A DNA stretch of 64,000 nt from JAWRCU01 sp033542235 (GTDB taxonomy: Bacteria > Pseudomonadota > Alphaproteobacteria > Rhizobiales > Rhizobiaceae), in the NCBI RefSeq assembly GCF_033542235.1, contig NZ_JAWRCU010000003.1:434001-498000 (forward strand). Reading direction: 5' to 3'. Positions 53,701 through 62,253 of the stretch are shown piece by piece; within the stretch, counting starts at the first letter, position 1; each line of letters opens with the position of its first letter. The position numbers were made by a program, and so were the translations under genes. The notes under the pieces are model-generated. The model had not been told where the DNA came from. It was given only the letters and a program-made list of their open reading frames with translations, and ran no database searches.

Positions 53701-54525
53701 TCAACTCCAGAAGGCCGGCACAGTTTCTTCGAGCCGCGGCCCCAGGCGCAGCGGCGCGATCCTGTCGGCGAGTCCTGTTCTGTCGGAGATGTCCACCCCC
53801 ACCCCGCAAATCGTGGCAGGCCCGCCAGCCGCTTCGAAGCGGCCCTTTGGCACCTTCGAAAGGAAGCGGTTGAGCGGCTCCTCCTTGTCCATCCCGAGCG
53901 AGGAATCATAGTCGCCGCACATCCCGGCGTCGGAAATATAGGCCGTGCCGGCGTTGAGGATCTGGTGATCGGCCGTAGGCTGATGCGTATGCGTGCCGAC
54001 GACGAGGCTCGCGCGGCCATCGACGAAATGTGCGAAGCACATCTTCTCGGAGGTCGCCTCTGCGTGAAAGTCGATGACGACGGCATCGGCCTGCTCGCCC
54101 AGCGGGCAGGCCGCCAGCTCCGCCTCGACGCTCTGGAAAGGGTCGTCGAGCTCCGGCATCATGAAAACGCGTCCCATGATGTTGGATACGAAGACGCGCG
54201 CCCCGTTCCGGGCCTGGTAGACACCGGAGCCGCGGCCCGGCGTGCCTTTCGGATAGTTGGCGGGCCTGAGAAATCGGTCGGTGCGTTGCGCAAACTCGAG
54301 CGCCTCGCGCTGGTCCCAGACATGGTTGCCCGTCGTCACCACGTCGGCCCCTGCAGAAATGGTCTCGCGAAAGATTTCCTCGGTGATGCCGAATCCGCCC
54401 GCGGCGTTCTCGCCGTTGACGATCACGAAATCGAGCCTGAAATCCGAGATCAGGCCGGGGAGCTTTTCCCACACCGCCGAACGGCCAGAGCGCCCGACCA
54501 TATCGCCAAGAAATAGAAGTCTCAT
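53701..54525 (-). CDS. YmdB-type metallophosphoesterase (2',3'-cyclic nucleotide phosphodiesterase family)
   Basis: 274 aa. MRLLFLGDMVGRSGR, VNGENAAGGFGI, TTGNHVWDQREAL, DFHAEATSEK and GTHTHQPTADHQIL are the ordered metal-binding blocks of the family. Bacillus YmdB hydrolyses 2',3'-cAMP and affects RNA decay. Cytosolic, dimeric in homologues. It is divergent from the exosortase locus by about 250 bases. In relatives it often lies near fthC and yebC, both present within 8 kb here. Confidence 0.94.
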   Translation of the reverse strand: MRLLFLGDMVGRSGRSAVWEKLPGLISDFRLDFVIVNGENAAGGFGITEEIFRETISAGADVVTTGNHVWDQREALEFAQRTDRFLRPANYPKGTPGRGSGVYQARNGARVFVSNIMGRVFMMPELDDPFQSVEAELAACPLGEQADAVVIDFHAEATSEKMCFAHFVDGRASLVVGTHTHQPTADHQILNAGTAYISDAGMCGDYDSSLGMDKEEPLNRFLSKVPKGRFEAAGGPATICGVGVDISDRTGLADRIAPLRLGPRLEETVPAFWS

Positions 54526-54608
54526 TCAGGATCCGTGTCGCGAAAGAGACTTCTTTCAGCCCCAAGACGTGCCGTCAAGCAGCCGGGTACCGAACCGCCG
54601 CGGACCGG

Positions 54609-54721
54609 CATTGAGTCCGTCCCGACCGAGGGTGCAATTTCTCCAACTTTCAATTGAGTACAGTAGCTCCAGATCTACCCTTATTTGATTAGGTGGCTAC
54701 ACCCTCATCTCATTTGAGTCC
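54609..54721. promoter_or_regulatory. Three direct copies of an ATTGAGTC-like motif upstream of the exosortase locus
   Basis: CATTGAGTCCG (54609), CAATTGAGTAC (54651) and CATTTGAGTCC (54711) share the core TTGAGTNC on one strand, spaced 42 and 60 bases. They lie in an AT-rich patch unlike the surroundings, 57-170 bases before the first gene. Confidence 0.45.
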
Positions 54722-54776
54722 TGCGACCATAGATTGTTAAATAAGCTCAGTGTTTACCAGAGCTTGGGACAATAAA

Positions 54777-54992
54777 ATGAAGAAGCTGCGCTCCTTGAAA
54801 CTTCATATCGCAATCGCAATTTGCCTGGCGGGATTCACATTGCCGGCAGCAGCGTTGGGAGTGATACCAGGATCGCCCGGCGGCGGCTCGGCATCGACGC
54901 CGGCTCCGATCGCAGGGGCCGGGCTGATCGCCATCGGTGTCGCAGGCGCGGCCATCTACGCGGCCATACGCCGCTTCCGCAAGCCCGACTGA
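54777..54992 (+). CDS. Small exported protein with exosortase-type sorting signal
   Basis: 71 aa from the ATG at 54777. A signal peptide at 1-27 (LHIAIAICLAGFTLPAAA). The short mature part is Gly/Ser/Pro-rich, then a C-terminal signal: TPAP (41-44) at the position of the PEP box, a hydrophobic helix AGAGLIAIGVAGAAIYA (46-62) and a basic RRFRK cluster (65-69). This tripartite layout is that of PEP-CTERM-like substrates. It is 69 bases before an exosortase gene, making it the likely dedicated substrate. The mature segment of about 17 residues is extremely short. Confidence 0.75.
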   Translation: MKKLRSLKLHIAIAICLAGFTLPAAALGVIPGSPGGGSASTPAPIAGAGLIAIGVAGAAIYAAIRRFRKPD

Positions 54993-55060
54993 GACCGAGT
55001 CACGTCTCGGCCGTCTGCGCTCTGCCATCGGATGGAGGCGCCAGGGAAGGTTGCGCACTC

Positions 55061-55933
55061 ATGTCAGGTCCAGTTGCAGCAAACACGGCGGCGCAAATGC
55101 AACAACGCGCCGCCAGCCGAGTGGGGCCGATCGAGCGGGGAAGGCTCTTCGCAGGGCTGGCGCTTATCGGCTACGCGAACGGTATCTCGCACCGGGTCAT
55201 CTGGGCGCTTCGCGAGGACCCGGGTCGCTCCTTTCTCCACGCCTTCGACATCGGCGCGGTCGTGTGGATCGCCCTTTTTGCATCTGTCTATATGCTTGTT
55301 CGCCAGCGGGAGCAGGCAGCCTCACCTAACGACATGCTCGCGGCCGGCCTGGCATTCGCAACCTTTCTGGCGCCTGCGCCGCCGCTCTCCTGGCTCGGCC
55401 TGTCGGGATTGAGCATCTATATCGCCCTCACGTCGCCACCCGGCTCGGCTTCCCGGCGCGGCGCCTGGATCCTGCTTGCGCTGACGGTGCCGATGTTCTG
55501 GAGCCGAATGCTGTTTCTGCTGATGAGCGACACCATCCTGCGCTTCGATGCGGTTCTGGTGGGGCTGATCCTCGGCACCGGCCGTTCCGGCAACGCAATC
55601 GCTTTCGCCGACGGTTGGGGCTACTTCTACATCGCCCCGCCATGCTCCTCGCTTGCCAATGTCTCGCTCGCCCTGCTCTGCTGGGTACTGGTGACGCAAG
55701 CGCTCGGGCGCCCGAATCCTGCCACGCGCTACTGTGTTCTGGCAGTGGTGTCTGTGATCGTCATCAATGTCATGCGTCAGGTGCTCACCGGGCTATCTCA
55801 CGACAATTACGCGCTCCTCCACGGAGAGGCTGGCAACCTGATCCTGGGCTGGCTCATTTTTGCCGTTACCTTGGCGATCTGTCTCTGGGGTGCGACACGC
55901 GGGGGACGGCATGCCGTCGCTGCATCCAACTGA
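55061..55933 (+). CDS. Exosortase family transpeptidase-like membrane protein
   Basis: 290 aa from the ATG at 55061. About eight membrane helices. The exosortase triad is visible: Cys195 in PPCSSLANVSL, Arg239 in VINVMRQVL and His254 in DNYALLHGEAGN. Exosortases recognise a C-terminal sorting signal, cleave it and attach or release the protein. Here one tiny candidate substrate lies immediately upstream and an accessory gene overlaps downstream, suggesting a dedicated system. It shares no synteny with polysaccharide genes. The subfamily cannot be assigned by eye. Confidence 0.82.
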   Translation: MSGPVAANTAAQMQQRAASRVGPIERGRLFAGLALIGYANGISHRVIWALREDPGRSFLHAFDIGAVVWIALFASVYMLVRQREQAASPNDMLAAGLAFATFLAPAPPLSWLGLSGLSIYIALTSPPGSASRRGAWILLALTVPMFWSRMLFLLMSDTILRFDAVLVGLILGTGRSGNAIAFADGWGYFYIAPPCSSLANVSLALLCWVLVTQALGRPNPATRYCVLAVVSVIVINVMRQVLTGLSHDNYALLHGEAGNLILGWLIFAVTLAICLWGATRGGRHAVAASN

Positions 55934-56396
55934 GGCAGGCATCACCTTGGCGCTGGCATTGACGCTCGCCATCAAGATCGCCTTCGCTCCCCAGGCTACC
56001 CCGGCGGCCGTGCCAAGCCAATGGGAGGCACCGGTTGTGACCTTTCTCCAGCATCAGGGCTTTGCCGTCGGCGCGCCATTGCCGGACATCGATCCTGCCA
56101 TGCTACCTGCCATGAAAGCCGGCTGCAGCCTGAAGGTAACACAGGTATCCCCCACCGGATGGCACCGAGACGTGCTTGCCAGTCTTGCCCGCCCTGGCGA
56201 GCAGGTGGCATTCGTCTTCGACGACAAGGTGTTTTCCACCCAGCCGGTTTGGAAGACCTTCTTTGACGAAAATCGGCGTCGCCTGCTCACCTATGCCGGC
56301 TTGCATCCGACCGAACGGCCGCTATTGGGCGTTATCGCTTCACCTGGTTGCGCGCTGAAGGAGCTGCCGTGGGGCGAGATCGCAGATCTCGGCTGA
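55911..56396 (+). CDS. Exosortase-associated accessory protein
   Basis: 161 aa from the ATG at 55911, overlapping the exosortase end by 23 bases. An N-terminal membrane helix (GITLALALTLAIKIAFA) anchors a periplasmic domain with QWEAPVVTFLQHQGF, MKAGCSLKVTQVSPTGWHRD and two Cys (CSLK and GCALK) that could form a disulfide. Length and topology recall EpsI-like and other exosortase-linked proteins. I recognise no family. Convergent with fthC, 15 bases apart. Confidence 0.72.
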   Translation: MPSLHPTEAGITLALALTLAIKIAFAPQATPAAVPSQWEAPVVTFLQHQGFAVGAPLPDIDPAMLPAMKAGCSLKVTQVSPTGWHRDVLASLARPGEQVAFVFDDKVFSTQPVWKTFFDENRRRLLTYAGLHPTERPLLGVIASPGCALKELPWGEIADLG

Positions 56397-56411
56397 TCCG
56401 CGGTGCAGCCA

Positions 56412-57008
56412 TCAGATTTGCGGCCCGAACCTCCGCAGCCCGCTTTCGGTCAGGATTTCCGGGATTATTACATCGTGCCATTCGTTCGGCACCAGCGGCA
56501 CTTCCTGGCAATCGAAGGCAATGCCGACAAGGCGCGGTGCGCGGCCGGCATCCTGCAGCCTGGCGATGGCTCGGTCGTAATAGCCGGCGCCATAACCTAT
56601 TCTGTGGCCACGCCGGTCGAAGGCGGCCAGCGGCACGAGCATCAGCGAGGGATCGAGCACCTCCGCCTCCGCGCCTGGACCCCTCGTGCCGAAGCCCATC
56701 TCGACCATCGGCGCGCCGCGGACGAGCTCGCGAAAGACCATCGTCGTCTTGTCGAGGATTGCCGGCACGCAGAGCCGCGCGCCTTTCTCATTGAGCGCAA
56801 ACATGAGTGGCCGGATGTCGACCTCGGACCGCATCGGCCAGAAGCCCGAAACGATCTCGCCGGGTTCGACAGTGATCTTCTCCGCTGCCTCTACCATGCC
56901 GAGCGAGGCCTCGATGCGCCACCTCTCGTCGAGCGCATCGCGGCGCGCAAGTGCTTCGCGACGCAGCTCCTTCTTCAACGTCCTGGAGTCCCCTTCCATC
57001 GCCCTCAC
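56412..57008 (-). CDS. fthC: 5-formyltetrahydrofolate cyclo-ligase
   Basis: 198 aa. ATP-dependent conversion of 5-formyl-THF to 5,10-methenyl-THF. KKELRREALARRDAL starts the fold; LMLVPLAAFDRRGHRIGYGAGYYDR is the signature substrate loop, and VGIAFDCQEVPLVPNEWHDV closes it. The gene lies downstream of a 6S RNA on the same strand; that linkage is conserved from alpha- to gammaproteobacteria and the two are often co-transcribed. The upstream partner (zapA) is not present. Confidence 0.95.
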   Translation of the reverse strand: MRAMEGDSRTLKKELRREALARRDALDERWRIEASLGMVEAAEKITVEPGEIVSGFWPMRSEVDIRPLMFALNEKGARLCVPAILDKTTMVFRELVRGAPMVEMGFGTRGPGAEAEVLDPSLMLVPLAAFDRRGHRIGYGAGYYDRAIARLQDAGRAPRLVGIAFDCQEVPLVPNEWHDVIIPEILTESGLRRFGPQI

Positions 57009-57280
57009 TCACCGCAACCGATTCGATATCGCCGACCGTAGCCGAACCCGGAAACTCATACGGAGCCACGGCGCCCAGACGTTATCCCCAAACCGACCCT
57101 TGCGGGCAAGGAAGCCGGAAATCAGCGGTCCACTGGTCACGGCCCGAAAGCTTTGCAGGCGATGGCCCGCCTGCCTGCTGGTGGCGATCGACGAAGCCGG
57201 GCACGACTCACGTGCCTCGGGGCTCGCTGAAGCAATCCTCGCTGCGACGGATGGGTTCTCTCATCAATAGGTGGGAAAGC

Positions 57281-57438
57281 GGCGATCCACGACGACCGAT
57301 GGAGAAGTCGATCCCGGGAACCTACAAAGTAGGTGGGCGCCGTGTGTCCGAACCCACGGGTCCGGCCAGGGACAGCTCCCTTCGAGATCGATAAGGCCCC
57401 GGGGAAATGTCTCTCCTGTCGCGAAGCGCAGACCGCCA
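57281..57438 (-). ncRNA. ssrS: 6S RNA
   Basis: A 158-nt region upstream of fthC on the same strand. The closing stem GGCGGTC (57432-57438) pairs with GATCGCC (57281-57287), followed by GCGAC/GTCGT and GGAGA/TCTCC. Inner hairpins GTGGG/CCCAC and ACCTAC-TTT-GTAGGT are typical of alphaproteobacterial 6S. The large interrupted helix mimics an open promoter and sequesters RNA polymerase. A rhizobial-type -10 (CTATAT, minus strand at 57445-57450) is seven bases before the 5' end. The exact ends are inferred. Confidence 0.82.
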
Positions 57439-57444
57439 ATGACA

Positions 57445-57450
57445 ATATAG
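57445..57450 (-). promoter_or_regulatory. -10 element of the 6S RNA promoter
   Basis: CTATAT on the minus strand, matching the rhizobial consensus; no clear -35 was found. It lies between 6S and the divergent moxR-type gene. Confidence 0.5.
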
Positions 57451-57530
57451 TCGGCCGAGCGGCGTCCCGCCATCCATTTGACCGCGTCCGATTGTTGATT
57501 TCTGTCGCTCTATACCCGATTAGGAATCGC

Positions 57531-58370
57531 ATGCGCTTCGAAGGTACGCCGGCCTATGTCGCCGACAAAGATTTGATGGTGGCCGTCAACGCGGCGATCG
57601 CGCTGGAACGGCCGCTGCTGGTGAAGGGCGAGCCTGGCACTGGCAAAACTGAGCTTGCCCGGCAGGTCGCGCTCGCACTCGGGCTCGACCTCATCGAATG
57701 GAATGTGAAATCGACGACCAAGGCGCAGCAGGGCCTTTATGAATATGATGCGGTGTCCCGGCTGCGCGACAGCCAGCTCGGCGACGCGCGCTTCAACGAC
57801 ATCAAGAACTACATCAAGCGTGGCAAGCTGTGGGACGCCTTCACCTCCGACAGGAAGATGGTGCTCCTGATCGACGAGATCGACAAGGCCGACATCGAGT
57901 TCCCGAACGACCTCCTGCAGGAGCTCGACCGCATGGAGTTCTTCGTCTACGAGACCGGCGAGACGATCCGTGCCGCGCACCGGCCGATCGTCATCATCAC
58001 CTCGAACAATGAGAAGGAGCTGCCTGACGCATTCCTGCGCCGCTCCTTCTTCCACTACATACGTTTTCCCGATGTCGAAACGCTGACCAGGATCGTCGAG
58101 GTCCATTATCCCGGCATCAAGCGAGAGCTGGTGCGCGCCGCCCTCACGCAGTTCTACGAGATCCGTGAAGTGCCCGGGCTGAAAAAGAGACCGTCGACGT
58201 CCGAAGTGCTCGACTGGATCAGGCTGCTGGTGGTCGACGACGTCGATCCGGCCGACCTGCGGGGCGATCCCAAGAACGCACTGCCGAAGCTGCACGGCGC
58301 GCTTTTGAAGAACGAGCAGGACGTGCACCTCTTCGAGCGCCTGGCTTTCATGGCGAGGCGGCAGGGGTAG
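57531..58370 (+). CDS. MoxR-family AAA ATPase
   Basis: 279 aa from the ATG at 57531 with AGGA upstream. LLVKGEPGTGKTELA (Walker A, 33-40), MVLLIDEIDKADIEFPNDLL (Walker B) and ITSNNEKELPDAFLRRSFFHY (sensor). MoxR ATPases act as chaperones that remodel or load cofactors, usually with a VWA partner (CoxE-like) encoded next. No such gene follows here; a repeat and a convergent kinase are found instead. The frame extension upstream to 57333 runs antisense through 6S RNA and is rejected. Confidence 0.93.
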   Translation: MRFEGTPAYVADKDLMVAVNAAIALERPLLVKGEPGTGKTELARQVALALGLDLIEWNVKSTTKAQQGLYEYDAVSRLRDSQLGDARFNDIKNYIKRGKLWDAFTSDRKMVLLIDEIDKADIEFPNDLLQELDRMEFFVYETGETIRAAHRPIVIITSNNEKELPDAFLRRSFFHYIRFPDVETLTRIVEVHYPGIKRELVRAALTQFYEIREVPGLKKRPSTSEVLDWIRLLVVDDVDPADLRGDPKNALPKLHGALLKNEQDVHLFERLAFMARRQG

Positions 58371-58389
58371 CTACCGGAGGGTTGGCGCT

Positions 58390-58469
58390 GGGGACAGTTT
58401 GCTTTTTTTCCGCTCGCGCGGACTCCCTGACGACAGCAGCCCTTCTGCGGAAAAAAGTAAACTGTCCCC
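58390..58469. repeat. Inverted repeat with GGGGACAGTTT arms
   Basis: GGGGACAGTTTGC with a T-run and CCGC (58390-58413) pairs with GCGG, an A-run and GTAAACTGTCCCC (58447-58469). It sits between the convergent moxR-type and kinase genes and may double as a terminator. Confidence 0.85.
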
Positions 58470-58480
58470 GGACCCGATCC

Positions 58481-60823
58481 TTATGCCGTCTTGGCCAGCG
58501 CGTTCTCGCTGAGCCAGGTGCCGATCTTGGCGCCGAGGCGGTCGGGCGAGACCGGCTTCGGCAGGTAGTCGTCCATCCCGGCCTCTATGCACTTCTCGCG
58601 ATCGCCCTTCAGCGCATGGGCTGTGACGCCTACGATTGGCGTGTGCGCACCTGTGGTGCCCTCGATCGTGCGGATGGCACGGGCCGCCTCGTAGCCGTTC
58701 ATCTCCGGCATGGAAACGTCCATCAGGATGAGCTTCGGCTTCATCGAGCGATACATCTCGACCGCGGTGCGGCCATTGCTGGCGATCTTGTAGCTAAGCC
58801 CGAGCCCGTTCAGGATCTGGCCGAAGACGAGCTGGTTCACCTCATTGTCCTCGGCAATCAGTATATCGAGGGAAGCGCTCTGCTGTGCCGGCTGCTGATC
58901 GCGCATCTCGGCAGCCGCCGCGGCAACGGCCGGCGGCGGGCGCAGCACGGTGACTGCCGAATTGGCCGGCTCCGGTGCAGGTCGGCCGGAGCCATTGGCC
59001 CGAAGCACTTGCGAGCGCGTCTTCTGGATCACCGCGATCACGGTGCCGAGCAGAGCCGAGGAGCGCGCCGGCTTCGTCAGATGCGCAGAAATGCCGTAGT
59101 CGATGACCATGCGGCCGAAATCGATCTGATCGACGGAGGTCAAAAGCACGATTGGAATGCCGGCCATGTGCCTGTCCGACGACATTGCTTTGGCGACGTC
59201 CGCGCCGTTCATGCCGGGCATCTGATAGTCCAGGATGACGCAGTCGACTCGCGCGCCAAGCTTGGCGGCATGATCGAGGAAGGCAAGCCCGATCGCGCCA
59301 CTCTCAGCTGCCGCACAGTCGAAGCCCCAGCTTCTGAGCTGTTCGAGCAGGATCTCGCGATTGACCTGGTTGTCATCGATGACGAGCACTCGCGCGCCGG
59401 TCACGTCGATAGGAACGATGTGCTCGTCGGCGCTCGCGTCGTGAACCGGAAGCGGCACTGTGAACCAGAAGACCGAGCCGTGGCCGACTTCGCTTTCGAC
59501 CCCGATCTTGCCGCCCATCATGTCGACGAGCCGCGCCGCGATGGCGAGCCCCAGTCCGGTTCCCTCATGGCGGCGGGTCGAAGAGGAATCGACCTGCGCG
59601 AACTTTTCGAACACGCTCTTCAGCTTGTCCGCTGGAATGCCGATGCCTGTGTCCTCGACCCGGACATTGAGATGCGCGACGTCGTCCTGCACCGTCCCGG
59701 ATACGTCGACCAGCACATGGCCTTTTTCGGTGAACTTGACGGCATTGCCGAGCAGATTGGTGATGATCTGCCGGAAGCGGCCGACATCTCCCACCATATG
59801 ATGCGGCAGGCGCGGGTCGACGCGGACGATGAGCTCGAGATTCTTCTCCGCAATTCGGGCTGACACCAGCGTCGCCACGTCCTCGACCGCCTCGTCGAGA
59901 CGGAACGGGTGGGGATCGAGGGTAAGCTGGCCGGCATTTATCTTCGAGAAGTCCAGAATATCGTTGATGATCGTGAGCAGCGCGTTGCCCGACTTCACGA
60001 TGACCTCGGTGAATGTCCTTTGCCGGGGGCTGAGCTCGGTCTTGGCGAGCAGCTCCGCCATTCCGAGCACGCCGTTCATAGGCGTGCGGATCTCGTGGCT
60101 CATATTGGCGAGGAATTCGGACTTGGCGCGGTCGGCGGCCTCAGCCTTCACCAGAAGCGCCGCACATTCCTCGAAGGCACGGCGGATCGCCTTCTCCATC
60201 GGCCGGAACACCCAGACGGCGACGCCGCCCAGCGCGACGATGATGAGCCCGCTTGCCCAGGCGAGCAGCCGGTCGCTATACGCCTCGGCCTTGTGGCGTT
60301 CGTTTTCGATCGCTGTGCGGGCGCGGATCAGCATCGGCTGCGCGAACAGATCGTTCTGGTTGTGGATCTGGCGCACGCTCCACTCATCAACCTTCGCCGC
60401 GCGCGCGAGCACGCCTAGATTGCTGATGATGTCACGTGCCGACCAGAACAGGTCGCCATTGACCGACGAGGCGTCGATCTCGGTGATGGCGACCTTCGAG
60501 AGCCTCGGCCTGAGCGCGCCGAGCGTCGCTTCCATCTCCCATATTTCGGCATCGAGACGTTCGGCATGACCACGCGCCGCCGCGCCGAGCTCGGCGCTGG
60601 TTTCAGGCGACCAGATATGCGTGGTCTGCTCGGCAAAGCTCGCGGCTGCCTTCAAGTCGCGCATGAGCTGCATAAGCTCCGCGCCGAACGCGTCGATGCT
60701 GTGCCGATAGCTATTCGCCTTGTTGAGCGCAAAGATGATGGCACACGAGGCCAGCGCAAAGATCAGAATGCCCGAAAGATATCGTATCCGTATGGAACGG
60801 ATGAAAAGAGCATAGTTCGGCAC
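58481..60823 (-). CDS. Hybrid sensor histidine kinase with two receiver domains
   Basis: 780 aa. Two membrane helices (14-34, 187-206) enclose a helical periplasmic sensor. HisKA with phospho-His H243 (LANMSHEIRTPMNGV), HATPase (NLLGNAVKFTEKG, DTGIGIP, GTGLGLAI), then two receivers with phospho-Asp at D532 (ILDYQMPG) and D702 (LMDVSMPE). No HPt domain, so phosphotransfer to an external HPt protein is expected. Orphan, with no response regulator beside it. The sensor domain resembles no family I can name; the stimulus is unknown. Confidence 0.95.
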   Translation of the reverse strand: MPNYALFIRSIRIRYLSGILIFALASCAIIFALNKANSYRHSIDAFGAELMQLMRDLKAAASFAEQTTHIWSPETSAELGAAARGHAERLDAEIWEMEATLGALRPRLSKVAITEIDASSVNGDLFWSARDIISNLGVLARAAKVDEWSVRQIHNQNDLFAQPMLIRARTAIENERHKAEAYSDRLLAWASGLIIVALGGVAVWVFRPMEKAIRRAFEECAALLVKAEAADRAKSEFLANMSHEIRTPMNGVLGMAELLAKTELSPRQRTFTEVIVKSGNALLTIINDILDFSKINAGQLTLDPHPFRLDEAVEDVATLVSARIAEKNLELIVRVDPRLPHHMVGDVGRFRQIITNLLGNAVKFTEKGHVLVDVSGTVQDDVAHLNVRVEDTGIGIPADKLKSVFEKFAQVDSSSTRRHEGTGLGLAIAARLVDMMGGKIGVESEVGHGSVFWFTVPLPVHDASADEHIVPIDVTGARVLVIDDNQVNREILLEQLRSWGFDCAAAESGAIGLAFLDHAAKLGARVDCVILDYQMPGMNGADVAKAMSSDRHMAGIPIVLLTSVDQIDFGRMVIDYGISAHLTKPARSSALLGTVIAVIQKTRSQVLRANGSGRPAPEPANSAVTVLRPPPAVAAAAAEMRDQQPAQQSASLDILIAEDNEVNQLVFGQILNGLGLSYKIASNGRTAVEMYRSMKPKLILMDVSMPEMNGYEAARAIRTIEGTTGAHTPIVGVTAHALKGDREKCIEAGMDDYLPKPVSPDRLGAKIGTWLSENALAKTA

Positions 60824-60933
60824 GCGTGCACCCCGGACACTCGAACGCTTTTTACCGGGGCGGATTACGCGTTATTTGCATTAATATTCCGTTCAGCCGG
60901 GCGGCAAAGAGTACTTTTGCCGTCAACAAACAA

Positions 60934-61851
60934 TCATCGCCTGCGATCGGCGACGAATGCGGCTGCCGCACGCAGCATGAAGGCGCGCTCGCCATATGGT
61001 TCGAGCAGCGCCTGTGCCTGCTCGACCAGACCGAAAAGCTGGCGTTTTGCCCAATCGGCGCCGTGCAGTGCGGCAAGCGTCGCCTTGCCGGCCGCAGCGT
61101 CCTTGCCGGTCGCCTTGCCCATGGTTACGGCATCGGCCGAGAGGTCCAGCAGGTCGTCGGCAAGCTGGAAGGCAAGCCCGATCGCGCTGCCGAATTCGGC
61201 GAGCCGCTCACGATCGGCGATCTCGGCGCCGCCGGCGATCGCGCCCGCCTCACAGGCGTAGCGGATCAAGGCGCCGGTCTTCATTGCCTGCAATGTGATG
61301 ATGCCAGCCTCGTCCGGCTGCGATTTCTCCGCCGCCAAGTCCAGCGCCTGGCCGCCCGCCATCCCGCCGATGCCTGCGGCCCTGGCAAGTCCGGCGACGA
61401 GCTCCAGCCGTGCCGCAGCCGGGATTCGGCTCTCCCCGGTAGCCAGGAGATCGAAGGCGTAAGTCAGAAGTGCGTCGCCCGCCAAGATGGCGGTCGCCTC
61501 GTCGAAAGCCTTGTGGACCGTCGGCTGGCCGCGGCGCAGGTCGTCGTCGTCCATCGCCGGCAGGTCGTCATGGATCAGCGAATAGCAGTGCACGCATTCA
61601 AGCGCTGCAGCTATCGTCAGCGCATCTGCCGGATCGACGTCGAAGAGCGCGGCGCTCTCCATCACAAGGAAGGGCCTGAGCCTCTTGCCGCCGTTGAGCA
61701 CGCCGTGGCGCATTGCTGCGAGCAAGCCTGCCGGGCGCGCGATCTCGCCGTCCCGGACGCGCTCGTCTAGCAGCCGATCGAGCAGCGCTCCCACCTTCGC
61801 CGCGCACCCGGCGAGCACCGTCTCGAAATCTGGACTGTCGAGCTCGTACAT
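60934..61851 (-). CDS. ispA: Polyprenyl synthetase (farnesyl/geranylgeranyl diphosphate synthase, IspA-type)
   Basis: 305 aa. First Asp-rich motif in SLIHDDLPAMDDDDLRRGQPT (FARM) and second in FQLADDLLDLS (SARM), with GGKRLRPFL binding isopentenyl diphosphate. It makes C15 (or longer) prenyl diphosphates in the cytosol. The residues upstream of the FARM (ECVHCYSLI) are those of the bacterial FPP synthase type. Upstream and divergent are a small protein and mtgA. No dxs/xseB partners are adjacent. Confidence 0.93.
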   Translation of the reverse strand: MYELDSPDFETVLAGCAAKVGALLDRLLDERVRDGEIARPAGLLAAMRHGVLNGGKRLRPFLVMESAALFDVDPADALTIAAALECVHCYSLIHDDLPAMDDDDLRRGQPTVHKAFDEATAILAGDALLTYAFDLLATGESRIPAAARLELVAGLARAAGIGGMAGGQALDLAAEKSQPDEAGIITLQAMKTGALIRYACEAGAIAGGAEIADRERLAEFGSAIGLAFQLADDLLDLSADAVTMGKATGKDAAAGKATLAALHGADWAKRQLFGLVEQAQALLEPYGERAFMLRAAAAFVADRRR

Positions 61852-61861
61852 CTGCCGACAA

Positions 61862-62086
61862 TCAATCTGCGGCGTGAATTTTCAGTGCGGCAGTTTCCGC
61901 GGACACCTCACGCACCGCCTTTTCTGCCTCCCCCGGAAGATTTTCGAGGCTGCATCCGAAGGGAACCGGAAGCGACAGATGCTTCTCCGCATCGTCGTCC
62001 CATTCGAGCAGCACGAAGGAACGTTTCCTCCTCAAATCGTGATTGAGACCCACAATGGTTGCGCTTCGGGCCGTATCACCTGCCAT
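61862..62086 (-). CDS. Small hypothetical protein, 74 aa
   Basis: Start chosen at ATG 62086 (MAGDTARSATIV), because AAGGAGG lies five bases upstream; a longer frame begins at 62146 without such a site. Soluble, with LNHDLRRKRSFVLLEWDDDAEKHL and a terminal helix ENLPGEAEKAVREVSAETAA. No family recognised. It lies 10 bases before ispA on the same strand, so it is co-transcribed and may be annotated as a conserved rhizobial protein of unknown function. Confidence 0.72.
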   Translation of the reverse strand: MAGDTARSATIVGLNHDLRRKRSFVLLEWDDDAEKHLSLPVPFGCSLENLPGEAEKAVREVSAETAALKIHAAD

Positions 62087-62253
62087 CATAGCCTCCTTGC
62101 CGCATGCAAGCATGGCATACAGGAGTTCGAGTTGCGAGGCGACCACCGTTCAGGACTTGTCAAAATCAAACCGACTTGCTCACTGGAGGTATTCATTCCG
62201 TTGCACAAGGCCTTCCGCGCGTCTATGCCAACGGGGAGGAGCGGTGACAGGGG

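Noticed and set aside
57333..57530. N-terminal extension of the MoxR-type ATPase
   Set aside because: The extra 66 codons run antisense through the 6S RNA region and lack MoxR similarity; the ATG at 57531 has a proper ribosome-binding site.
58382..59863. Plus-strand open frame of 493 codons opposite the histidine kinase
   Set aside because: Complementary to well-defined receiver and ATPase domains and lacking any motif; shadow frame.
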